DNA from: Chromera velia
Taxonomy: Eukaryota; Sar; Chromeraceae
Direction of reading: 5' to 3'
Assembly (NCBI GenBank): GCA_018398765.1
Contig: JAHBMJ010001133.1
Span: 1-35,029 of the forward strand
DNA: 35,029 nucleotides
Shown: positions 21,390 to 35,029 of the stretch, piece by piece
Numbering within the stretch: the stretch's first letter is position 1
How the letters are laid out: each line of letters opens with the position of its first letter
The notes under the pieces: model-generated
What the model was told of the DNA's origin: nothing
The model's database searches: none
The model's input: only the letters and a program-made list of their open reading frames with translations
Position numbers and translations under genes: made by a program

Positions 21390-22150
21390 TGTCAGGGAGT
21401 TTTTTTTTTCTTTTTATTTTTTCTTTCTCTAAAACAACTGTTGTTTCGCTGTTGCACGGGTGTTGCAGTGTTGCACAAGTGTTGCAGGGTGTTGCAGGCC
21501 ATTGAAAAAAAAATTTTTTTTTTTTTTTCTCTATGACACCCCTAGGATAGTCCTCTATAGAGTCCTCCTCACTGGACTGTTATATAAATATAACTATGAC
21601 TATGACGTTTGCTAAAGCTATAAAGTCCTGTAATTAAAATCCACTAAAACATTATAGCTAAAATCCCCTAAAATCCTAGCCTAAAATCCTACAAAATCGT
21701 AGTTATATAGCTAGATGTGATCTGTAAAGTTCTTTTTATAATAAAACCCGACCTAGAGCCCGACTTCAAACTTTAAACTTTAAAACTTTTTTGACTTTAT
21801 AACTTTAGAACTGAGAAGTTTTACCTTCAAGATGGTTTATATTGCTTCAGATAGATCCAGAACTATAAATCCAGAACATCATATTTTAAGGTCATATAAA
21901 TCAGATTTGTTGTCGTACAGTTGACTAGTCACGGTATCGTATGGTGATTTAGGAAAGTTTTCTATATATGAGCCTATAAGTGATGAGTCACTGGTGACTC
22001 ATCAGCTTTTAACCATTTCAATTCCCCCCCTCCCCAGACACTCTCTCCTCTCTCTCTTTCTCTCTCTCTCTCTCCTCTCTCTAGGCTGTAGGAAGCCTAG
22101 AGTAAGGGAGTCACTCCAGCTGGCTGGCTACGTTTTTTAAACCGCAGAGG
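21390..22150. repeat. AT-rich repeat-laden stretch with GTGTTGCA and CTAAAATCC repeats
   Basis: Five TGTTGCA words occur at 21437-21500, followed by an A9/T16 run near 21506-21530. CTAAAATCC-type words recur at 21640-21700. A CT microsatellite lies near 22040-22082. No gene was seen. CTAGGATTTT words near 32710-32750 are the reverse complement of the same theme, so the two AT-rich zones may share an old repeat. Confidence 0.6.
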
Positions 22151-22475
22151 ATGAGACAGGTGCTGTCGCCCCATTACATCACTTCCTCCTCTAGAAAGAC
22201 ATATGTGGCCTCCCACCACGCCTCATTCTCCCAGATTACTTTTGGCCAAATTTACGTCCCCGGATTCCATATAAAGAAGTATCACCCATTTGAGAATGGC
22301 CTTTCTCCTTCCCCTAGAGAGCAAAGTAGAGAGACTTTTTCGACTGTCAGTGAGGGTGGTAGGCATTCTGGAGCCAGACAAATTCGTTCAGCTGCAAGCC
22401 GTATGCAGAGAAACGATATGTCTTGTCACGCAGTCCGACTCGGCAAACGGATGACTCATTTAGGCCAATCGGAGT

Positions 22476-22700
22476 ACAGCTGACATGCAGACAGAAAAAA
22501 AAAGAACAGAAAGAAAACGGCTCTTTCCATCTGCCGTCCAGCAAAACACAGCTGACATGCAGGCAGAAAGAAGAAAGAAGAGCAAGGAAACGACTGTTTT
22601 CATCTAGCTGCTATCCAGTGACGCACGTACAGCTGACATATAGGCAGAAAAAAGAAAAATGGTAAGGAAACGCTATATAGAAGGGAACAACTATTCCCAT
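22476..22700. repeat. Three tandem units of 72-81 bp
   Basis: Units start at 22476, 22548 and 22629, each with ACAGCTGACATxxAGxCAGAAA, then an A/G-rich stretch, then GGAAACG or AAAACGGCT. The third unit is the most diverged. Open frames across it are A/G-rich and not convincing. Confidence 0.75.
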
Positions 22701-22967
22701 GTGCTGTGGTAGACACCCACTCCAGTGAGAAAATCTAAATTCAAAGACAGCAATAAAAGACCTTGAAGGCATGAGTCACATTCGGGTACCTTCAGATAAG
22801 AAATAAATGCACTGCCAATAATAGCCGACCTTGCAAGAACACTGGTCGAGTCTGCACTCCGTATCATTCCTATTGAACCACTTTACGATGTCCTTCCTTC
22901 ATCCGAGATTCGTCATTGAACTTGAGAGCACACTCTCTTTCAGGAACCTTCTCAGAGCTCGGTGCTC

Positions 22968-23781
22968 TTACTGCGAAAGCCTCTCAATTTTTTCAATGAT
23001 GAGGCACCTTCCCTCCTTATACCCTGCCGGAGTGAAGACGCGAAGGACTTTGGCGTCGCAGAAAAACTTGCCAAGTGTTTGAGCATCAAACTCCATGGGG
23101 GTCTTCATAGTGCCACCCCAGTCGGCGACAAGGCTGCTGAGACAGCACAAAGAGGGCACGTCTCTATACTGAAGAAACCATACAGTCCAACTCCCCTTCT
23201 CCTCCCTTTGCCCCCCCTCTCCAGAATTTTAGCTCTCTAAACGCTCCCCAATTGATCTAGCTCTTTTCTCCCTCCTCTCCTGGACCCTCGCCGCGCATAT
23301 TTCTGACATCATCCCGATGATGTTTCCCTGCTCCATCCCCCGAATCGCCGGCTCCCCTTTTCCCAGGATATTTAAAACGTTGCCCGAACGTCTCAACCCC
23401 CTCCTCTGCCTTCCCTTTCTCGATCTGAATCACCGTGCCCTTCAGAATCTCTCACAGGTGGTCCAGAACGTCACTCACAGGGGTTCCAAAAATCTGAATC
23501 ATCGGGGTGTTGCCGACAATAATCAGAGACTCTGAGGACTTCGCCCTCGAAAGCCCTTAGCCTACAACCACCCTCGCTCTGTCTGCACTGAAGCCCACCC
23601 CGCGCCTCCTCATCACTTTCCTCTCCCTCTTGGACCCCGACTCTCAAAACTCTGAGTCTGGGGACGTTCTTAGGAGCAGACTACACGTACAGGCAGGAAA
23701 ATGATAATCTCCTCCTTCCCCCCTCTAAAAACCGTCCACGTTCTTGACCATCACTCTCGAAATCCCCTCTTTCTCCAGGTG
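22968..23781 (-). pseudogene. Broken minus-strand coding remnant, unknown family
   Basis: Several non-repetitive coding-like pieces line up on the minus strand but are separated by stops and frame changes. In order they are HLEKEGISRVMVKNVDGF (near 23781-23730), SESLIIVGNTPMIQIFG and VSDVLDH (near 23535-23470), GTVIQIEKGKAEEGVETF, then after a frame change NILGKGEPAIRGMEQGNII and MMSEICAARVQERREK (near 23370-23270). Last is MEFDAQTLGKFFCDAKVLR with YKEGRCLIIEKIERLSQ and a stop at 22968. The pattern is that of a decayed gene, likely from a mobile element. No family was recognised. Confidence 0.45.
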
Positions 23782-24524
23782 CTCTCTATTTGTATACAAT
23801 GAATGTGCAGCGCGTCTTGTCCAGTCTGTTTTTGCAGCTCTGTCTCCCTGAGTGCGTCTGACTTCTTGCTCTGTCTCCTTGTAGTTGTCAAATAAAACAA
23901 ACATCCCCTAGCCGCTTAATTGCCAAACTGCATGGATCGTCGATCGGAGGCCTACCTGATGATCCTGTAGTGGACATTACGGTACCCAGAAAGCAAGAAA
24001 GAAAACCAGGGGAAAGAAATACGAAGAAGCAAGGAAGCGCAAGGAAGGAGAAAAGGAAAGATGAATTGTAATAGAAGATGGCGTTCAGAATTTTGTCTTC
24101 ATCGGAAAGCGATGCTCTGTTTCCCTCTCTTCTTACTCCTGTTTTTCTCTTCTCCTTTCTTTCTTTCTTCCTTCTTTTCTCGCAAAATCAAAATAGAGAG
24201 CGGGGGGGATGAAGCGTGAGTGGGCGTGGGCGAAAGAGGGAGCGACGGAGGGCAGGAGTTCAGGGGGCATACAAAGGATAAAGGAAAAAAGGGGGAAAGG
24301 ATAAAGGAAAAAAGGGGGAAAGGACGATAGTAGACTGGGAGCCGTACAGGTACACACGGAGGTGGTTCAGACACAAAATTATATACAAACGTTGGCGCTT
24401 AGAACGAATTTCAAACGGAGAAATTCAAAAGCTTCTTGTGCGCTGCTCCCTGGCACCACTCAAGAAAACAAAAACTTGGATCACTTTCGTAATTTGCATA
24501 CTGACTCTTGTTGAAGACGAGCTT
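23782..24524. other. No gene seen
   Basis: Mixed sequence with an A/G-rich patch near 23990-24070, a pyrimidine patch at 24118-24180, and a tandem GGATAAAGGAAAAAAGGGGG-type duplication at about 24276-24323. Nothing coding could be supported. Confidence 0.5.
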
Positions 24525-25570
24525 CGCAGAGGACGAAAGGCAAAGCAAGTAGGCAGGCTTCCTTTGCAAAAGCTTTTTTTGTCGGTCTCATCTTAGATTT
24601 TCTGAAGACGTTCGTAGGCATAGTGTTGTTTCTCTACATCCCATCCCTCTCTCCTCTGATGAGTCTTCTAGAGCTGCTGCCTCCCGATCTTCGGGAAGCA
24701 TCGGAGTGGAGATTTTGATACCTTCTGCTTCTCCGATCCCCCAGATAAAAATCACCACAGCACTGTTTCCTTTTCTTTTCTGACTCTTTTTCTTCTTTGA
24801 CTGGCAGTGCAGAGGTGGCAGAGTGCGTTTCTTTGACTGCAGAGGTGGTAAAGTGCGCTTCTTTCCGTCTTCGTCCGTCACTGTGCATCTTATGTGTCTC
24901 TCTGTCCCCTCAACAATCGTCATCTTTCGCTGGATCTCTTCCAAATCGGCATCAAAGACTGAAAGCCGTCCCACTCTGGCTACCAGGACGGATTTGCCAG
25001 TTTCGTCGTCCTATGGATCGACGTCCACCTTCTTGAAGGGCGTCAAGAGCTGCTTCTACTTTTCCTTCCTCTGCGTCTTCCTGGAATCTCGCATCTTCAG
25101 AATCAGAATCTGGACTCTGTCTATGATCTATCCTGCAGTGAGGGAGGGGAGGCAGGGAAACAAGCATACAGATAGGAATTCCGCAGAAGACGAAAGGCAA
25201 AGCAAGTAGATGCAGTCTACCTTCGCAAAAGTCTTTTCTATCGGTTTCGTCTTGGATCTTCTGAAGACGTTCGTACGCATAGTGTTGTTTCTTTATATCC
25301 CATCCCTCTCTCCTCTGATGCCTAACCTCAGGGGCTGCCGCCTCCCGATCTTCGGGAAACATCGGAGTCACTATGGAGATTTTGATACCCTCTCCTTCTT
25401 TGACCTCCCAGACAGACAAAAATCGCTATAGTACTGTTTCCTTTTCTCTTCTCACTCTTTTTCTTTTTTGATTGCACAGATAGCAGTCTGAGGGTACGCT
25501 TTTTTCTGTTTTTATCCGATACTATGCGTCTGATGTGTCTTTTTACACCGTCAAAAATCGCTGCAGCCGT
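24525..25570 (-). pseudogene. Two diverged direct copies of a minus-strand Lys/Glu-rich coding segment
   Basis: The segment 24525-24925 aligns with 25182-25570 at an offset of about 657 bp. Landmarks are GACGAAAGGCAAAGCAAGTA, TTCTGAAGACGTTCGTA and CCTCCCGATCTTCGGGAA. Minus-strand translations match: xGVKRHIRRIVSDKNRKKRT with SKKKKSEKRKGNSTIAIF in the upstream copy, and VEGTERHIRCTVTDEDGKKR with SKKKKSQKRKGNSAVVIF in the other. Both share IKIS..TPM.PEDREAAA. Stops and frame changes interrupt each copy. The second copy also has a 28-bp internal duplication (KKRTLPPL twice). This is a tandemly duplicated, decayed gene of unknown family, possibly one transcription unit with the remnant at 22968-23781. 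Confidence 0.5.
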
Positions 25571-26873
25571 GGAAGGCTCTGCAGGAATCTCTCCCTCCTC
25601 CCAGTCATCTACAAAAAAAGCCAACATACGAGGGGAACATGCTAGAACATGCGCAAGGATGGACAAACAGGTGAGTGCACGAGACTGAAGAGAATCGATG
25701 GAGATGGACTCTGAGGGAGATAGGAGGAGATAGGGAAGTTTGCACACACACATCCAATGTTTCTGTCCACCCACCTAGAATAAAAGACTCTCACCCACAC
25801 CGATGCACAACAAAGCAGGCGAAGTAAGGAGCATGCACACACCAACACATGCACGACCACCGATCAGTCCGTCTCTCTACATGTGCATGGAAGAGCTTCG
25901 ATTTACCAAGAACTGCAGGACTGTATATGAAGTTGTGTTGCCTTCTTTGTCTGTTGCACTATCCGTCCGTGTGTTGTTCTCTGTCTTCCTGTCGAACCTA
26001 GTGTTGAACAGAAACGTATCAATCAATCGCCATGCCATCAAAAGTCCATGCATGCATGCATTCATCCCTCCCTCCATTCATCAACTGACTATCATTAAAG
26101 ACTGGGACCACGTTCCCTTCATGGGGGGCAAGGGGGGCAGATAATTCATTATCACATTGATTTATAGTGTCATAGCTTTAAAATTCTAAATTTTTCTGAT
26201 TAGGATCCTACAGTTTAACTATGTTCTTTCAACTAGCTTCCTAGAACGCCTTTATAAGTTGTACTAGGTGTAATGTATTGCACTAGAATTCAAGTTGAAG
26301 TGTAATGCAGCTTGGTAACTATGGTGGAATGGCTGATGTAAGAAAGGTTGCACCAGCTAAAGCTTACGATAAAAGATAGAGGTTTACCTCCATCTGACTG
26401 ATCCTTCCATGTATATAAGTGAAAGAAGCGACATCTTGTGGCAGACTGAAACTGCACGCTCTTCAGAAGAAGAGTGGATAGAAGAAGGAAGAAGGCCCCT
26501 GCCTGTCTTGTGTGGTTCACTTACCCTTTGGCCACTCAGTCTGCTTACTTCCGCCGCCGATCACTCGCGTGATCAGCTTTCTCGAGTTGGGGTCCGTACG
26601 CTGAGAAAGGAACTCTGATCAAATCTTCGATCACAATGAAAAGACGAAAGTTCAGCATTTTAAGTTATACTCAAGAAGACTGTCTAGCTCACCTGGAATA
26701 AAATTAAGAGCAGGACTGCATACATAGACTAAACGAGTTCGACTACTTCAAGTTGTTGTCCGGAAGTGGCGACTTGGATTACGCACTATAGGACGTATCA
26801 TTGGATCAATCATCGATCGAATGCCAGAAGGAGAATGGAGACGCGTTTTGATTTGACTTTTAAAGAATTTACC
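25571..26873. other. No gene seen
   Basis: The first part carries the minus-strand 5' continuation of the duplicated segment (FVDDWEEGEIPAEPSTAAAI near 25620-25560). After that, ATGC and TCCA words occur at 26048-26080. From 26140 the sequence is AT-rich without repeats long enough to classify. Open frames are short and unsupported. Confidence 0.4.
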
Positions 26874-27093
26874 AATGGCCTGGAAAGCGTAGCTGAGGGG
26901 CACTTACAAAGAGTTGAGGTGGGAGGCCTCGGATGTCGATGTACGTACTGAATCTCCGATTGAAAAACTGCATGAAGCACGCAATTTTCATCATTGCCCC
27001 GGAAATATCGCTGAGAGGGCACTTAACAAAACTCGAGCACTTCCGACTCCAGTTAATTCCGAGTCTAAAGTTAATTTCGCTTTCCGGGCCATT
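26874..27093. mobile_element. Short inverted-repeat element with CCGGAAAGC ends, copy 2
   Basis: The 16-bp ends are AATGGCCTGGAAAGCG (26874-26889) and CGCTTTCCGGGCCATT (27078-27093), inverted with one mismatch. An internal duplicate of the left end (GCCCCGGAAATATCGCTGAG..GGGCACTTA) lies near 26996-27026. It is homologous to 4592-4701 on the other strand. It is about 220 bp, non-coding, with no clear target duplication. Confidence 0.6.
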
Positions 27094-27130
27094 CGCACGG
27101 AGTGCGTCAGATGAAACATGCGATCCGTGC

Positions 27131-27226
27131 GACGGTGCACGCGTGCATGCATGGGGGCGCGCCGCGGGGGTGCATGGCGCCGCGCGGCCGGGGGGCCGCG
27201 GCCGCCCGCCGGCCGGGGGGTTTCGG
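27131..27226. other. Extreme GC island with nested CCGG/GGCC palindromes
   Basis: From about 27153 to 27220 almost every base is G or C, with one TGCATG interruption. It contains GGCGCGCC, GCGGCCGC and GGCCGG..CCGGCC palindromes and three runs of five or six G. The flanks are ordinary or AT-leaning. Confidence 0.8.
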
Positions 27227-28034
27227 CATGTATATGTCGGCCTAATTCTGACAGGCAGCAAGAATAGATCGAGAAACGCACCCAGAATCACTACACCAAA
27301 CAGTCTGATGGCGTGTGCATATATGAATAATAGCCCCACGGACTTTCGCTACAGAAGGAGAGAAAAGAAAGTGGAAAGCTGTCAGTTTCCTCAGCAGGTC
27401 TTCCGGAGACGGAAAAACATTCTAGCTGGTGCAGAAGGTTGAACGGACGATTGGCGAGAGAACAAATAGAAACGCTGAGCGCGCGATAGGACGAAACTGG
27501 CCACATTTTCATTCAATAGACCTTTGGAAGAGCAGAAAGGCACAGCTCAAAGAAGAACAAGGGGAGGAAAGGAGAGGAACGGCCGAGAGGAAAAGATTTG
27601 ATGGTTCCGTCTCCAGTCAGCGCCTTCTCGTCCCTCCACACTTTCACCTTGCTTCCCCTCTCTTCCCCCATCCTCTCCGCTCGTCCCTCCTTCCCTCACT
27701 CTTCTCCCTCTTCTCATTCTGTCCGTTTTTCGCCTTTCTGCGTCCTCGTTCCCGTTCCGATTCCATCTGATCTTGAATCTCTTGTTCTCGCCTCCTCCCT
27801 CGTCTTCGCCTCTCCATCCCTTCCTTCTTCTTGTGTGTCCAACCATGCATGAATAGAGGAGAACGGTACGTACAAATGAATGTGCGAGTGTCCCCCCCCT
27901 GCCCCCCACAAGTGACATCCAGCGTCCTTATGCTTGGCTCTAAGGGTCAAAGCAGTCTCACTCTGCGATCCAAAACAGACAAAATTAAGAGTTCAGGAAT
28001 TCATGCTCGATTCCAAAATAGCTGTGCGTACCCC
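27227..28034. other. Upstream region of the TPR-prefoldin locus
   Basis: Mixed sequence. A pyrimidine-rich block at 27600-27840 gives spurious open frames on both strands. No exon is supported. It presumably contains the promoter of the next gene. Confidence 0.4.
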
Positions 28035-32390
<4,356 letters not shown>

Positions 32391-32808
32391 AATTTATACA
32401 CCATAGAAATAAGGTACGACAACTAATTGTCGAAAGATTGGCATAGTCAAGTCGCACTGCCAGTGATTTTACATTGCGTACCAGAAATGGGGAATGGATT
32501 GTTTGTAAACCGAATCAAATGGGACTGCCCGTCAAATGCTCGCCGCATTGCTCGGTGCCTCGGTCAGATGGTCTCCCATATAATATTGAAGTTTTTCATA
32601 TGTGAGACTAGCTACAGGTGTCAGAATTACTAGCAGCATTATCTAGAGAATTATATAGTTTTGCATGACATTACCCTGCAGAAAAATAGTAGAATTTCAT
32701 GCTAGGATTTTACATGATTTATGGAATTAATTTTTATCTAGGATTTTTGAGAGTTTCATAAAATTTTAGCTAACAATTTAGCGGTCCGACTAAATGATAA
32801 GTGATCAT
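32391..32808. other. 3' flank of the TPR-prefoldin gene
   Basis: The sequence becomes AT-rich from about 32625. No gene was seen. CTAGGATTTT-type words recall the AT-rich repeats near 21640-21700 on the other strand. Confidence 0.4.
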
Positions 32809-32973
32809 CTAGGTGATCATAAGTGATTTAGTGGTGCCCTTGAACACTAGCTGTTGCTATTTTTAGACACCTCTCCCTTTATTTCTTGTAAACTTTGAGT
32901 CTTTGATGTACTTTTGATCTAGACTTTGATGAGTATTATCATTGAGTAAGTAGCAGAAGTCAGAATAAGTCAG
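32809..32973. repeat. 165-bp direct repeat, copy 1
   Basis: Every base from CTAGGTGATCATAAGTG to GAATAAGTCAG is identical to 34865-35029. It is non-coding and AT-leaning. The second copy is cut by the window end, so the true repeat may be longer. Confidence 0.95.
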
Positions 32974-33446
32974 GATTACAGGATTACATTGTATTCGGGG
33001 CCAGAGCCCTAGACCTGCGTGCGAGTTATCTAATGTCCGCCTTGCACCATATATTCATGCATATTACTCCACACCATGTACGATCATGCACGCATACATG
33101 CAATGACACATCTCATCATGACATATGAATTTCTTGCCTTGCACTTCAAACTTCAAAACCATTACTACTGCCGACAACAATGGATGCAGTTGAATTACGG
33201 TTCTGAGATAATATTAAGTTATGCTTAATTTTCTCTGACGAAGTACGAGTGAAAAACAGAGTGACAGAGGGCAGGGATGAAGCGATAGCATGCATCCTCT
33301 ATTACTTTTGCGACCGTATGCCTATATGCAAAGCCTGTCTCTCTTGCTCTTTTCATCTGATAAAGCATACCGATCAGATCTTCTACCTTAGAATGCGGCT
33401 CTCTGTTTCCTTTCCCTTTCTCTTCTTTGTCGTGGACTTCTGTGAG

Positions 33447-34858
33447 CTATTCGGCAGTCATATCTCGAAAAGCATCCTTAAGTTCCTCTTTACATCTCCC
33501 CCACACTCTTTGTCTCATCAAGATTCTTTTTATGAGTGTGTTCACATGGTAGTCTGCTTCGTTGACCAAAAAGGTGAACAGGGCCATTTTGTTAATTTTT
33601 CTATCCCCTTCTGACTTTCTTACACGCTTTGCTATTTTGTTCCTCTTGTCTGTCCACCCTTGTGCCAGATAGCCAATGCATTCCTCCCTTTCCTATTTGT
33701 GCACTGGGCATTCTGTGAGTACGTGGACCTCCGTGGACCTCATCCTCGAGGACTGAAAGGCTAAGCAAGTCAAAACAGAATGAACAAATTCGTTTCTCAA
33801 GTGGCACTCTCTGTTCACCTTTCTGTAGCACTCTTCCTTTTATGACGGCGAAGCTTCTTTCTCCAAGTCTGAATGCTGCTCTCCTTCTATGCACTGACTA
33901 GGCCGCCGGCTCGGTGTAGCAAGAGGGGGCTTTTCCAATATCTTCTTCTCTGATGTATGTACGGAGTGCACCAGTGTTTCTTTCTACATTTTCTTCTTTC
34001 TCAAGAAAAGACCACAAATGAAGGCGATTTCCGTTCTGAACCCCTCTGTGCCAACCTGAAACCCCCTTAAACTAACTCAGTCTTACCTGTTCTTCTCTCT
34101 TTCTTGTCTTGATTGTTTATTCTACAATAACTTCTACCTGCCTCTTAAACACTTTCTTCTTTCTTTTTTCTATCTCATCTACGTTTTTTTCTCTGAACTG
34201 TCTAACTATTCTGTCTTTTGTCTTAAAAGAAAGCTGTTGGCCTGCCTATGCTGGTGCTCTTCTTATCTCAAACCTAGATCTCAAACGGGTGTTCACCTCT
34301 GTCATACAGCGCGCTTGCACTCTCTTCTAAGTGGGAAAAGAACTCATACAGATACATTTCCTTTCCCTTTAGTCTGCTGTCTACTCCTCTCTAAACTGCA
34401 TCGATCAACGCATGGAAGACAGGGGATTCTCTTTTTTGTTTTAGAACAGCAGCCCCCCATATCAGCGTCCGATCTGCTACCTCCAGCTCGATTGGAAGAA
34501 GACCCCCCTCTAAATATATTGATACGACGCTTTCTTTTTCTCGTATGCCCAACACTCACCTCACAAACCTTCTCTATAACTGGTTGAATTTCCTGAAACT
34601 CTTTTTTGTACCCCTGTGGATTTTATAGCCATATAGGCAAACTGCCCTGACTGTCTGTTTGAACCACTCAAAACAAACATTTGGAGCCTCAGGCAGCTCA
34701 CCTGCGACTGCTATCTTTACTTTTAGGAAGTAGAAAGGTCTTTCTGTCTTTGTGTATCTTTCATCCATCATCTTTTCTATCGAACAGTCATCTGTTATCA
34801 AGAGGCCCAGGTATGGGTATTCAGATGTCCTTTTCAGTTCTCCTCCCGGACCGGCCAA
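33447..34858 (-). pseudogene. Decayed LINE-type (non-LTR) retrotransposon, C-terminal part of the reverse transcriptase ORF
   Basis: Read 5' to 3' on the minus strand, it begins in the thumb-side part of a reverse transcriptase (SEYPYLGLLITDDCSIEK, KTERPFYFLKVK, FEWFKQTVRAVCLYGYK) at 34858-34600. After a frame change come VLGIREKESVVSIYLEGG and PIELEVADRTLIWGAAVLK (34560-34450). Near 33870-33700 follow FRLGERSFAVIKGRVLQKG and the zinc knuckle RICSFC..LEDEVH..LTECPVH, the usual end domain of many LINE ORF2 proteins. The tail continues to a stop near 33447. Several stops, frame changes and a 10-bp tandem duplication (33722-33741) inactivate it. The 5' half, including the catalytic aspartates, is missing. 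It is a dead, 5'-truncated copy. Confidence 0.75.
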
Positions 34859-34864
34859 ACTGAA

Positions 34865-35029
34865 CTAGGTGATCATAAGTGATTTAGTGGTGCCCTTGAA
34901 CACTAGCTGTTGCTATTTTTAGACACCTCTCCCTTTATTTCTTGTAAACTTTGAGTCTTTGATGTACTTTTGATCTAGACTTTGATGAGTATTATCATTG
35001 AGTAAGTAGCAGAAGTCAGAATAAGTCAG
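34865..35029. repeat. 165-bp direct repeat, copy 2 (cut by window end)
   Basis: This copy is identical to 32809-32973 throughout. It begins six bases beyond the truncated 5' end of the LINE remnant and runs to the last base of the window. Confidence 0.95.

Noticed and set aside
32809-35029. LTR retrotransposon with the 165-bp repeats as LTRs
   Set aside because: The DNA between them encodes a LINE-type reverse transcriptase end and zinc knuckle on the minus strand, no integrase, protease or primer-binding site was seen, and the repeats are far younger than the interior.

Overview
The window is nuclear DNA of a eukaryote with intron-rich genes, probably a protist. The intron-split genes, the eukaryotic-type proline tRNA, the very long low-complexity proteins and the dense microsatellites point that way. 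The style resembles large-genome alveolates such as chromerids, but that placement is an inference and no single gene here proves it.

Layout. Positions 1-1118 hold the 5' exons of a minus-strand MFS transporter that runs off the left edge. Positions 1332-4497 are a large inverted repeat. Each arm carries a tRNA-Pro(CGG), and the right arm has drifted almost only by C-to-T and G-to-A changes. Between the arms lie degenerate repeats and a 232-bp Mutator-like MITE with a 9-bp target duplication. A second, CCGG-cored inverted-repeat element sits at 4592-4701. Positions 5004-14882 carry a plus-strand gene of six exons, about 2,660 codons, for a low-complexity nuclear-type protein with two AT-hooks. 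Positions 14883-18378 are simple-repeat-rich, include a 170-N gap, and contain at most scattered exon candidates.

Positions 18379-20744 are a foldback-like DNA transposon. Its roughly 400-bp inverted ends are built from 21-bp subrepeats, and it has a small internal gene. From 20745 to about 27900 the sequence is mostly repeat graveyard: AT-rich repeats, broken minus-strand coding remnants, a 657-bp-spaced direct duplication, a second copy of the CCGG element, and a short extreme-GC island.

Positions 28035-32390 contain the best functional lead. A TPR co-chaperone-like segment has all five carboxylate-clamp residues that bind Hsp70/Hsp90 tails. It is followed, in one frame-consistent eight-exon model of 302 residues, by a prefoldin subunit-1-like coiled coil. 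It is either a TPR-prefoldin fusion or two adjacent same-strand chaperone genes. The right edge (32809-35029) has a decayed minus-strand LINE-type retrotransposon between two 165-bp direct repeats that are identical as far as the window shows.

Across the genes, predicted 5' splice sites follow GTNNGT with free third and fourth bases, and many intron ends lie inside tetranucleotide repeats. No bacterial-type operons, CRISPR arrays or replication origins were seen. Splice models are read by eye from frame, phase and splice signals and have no transcript support.
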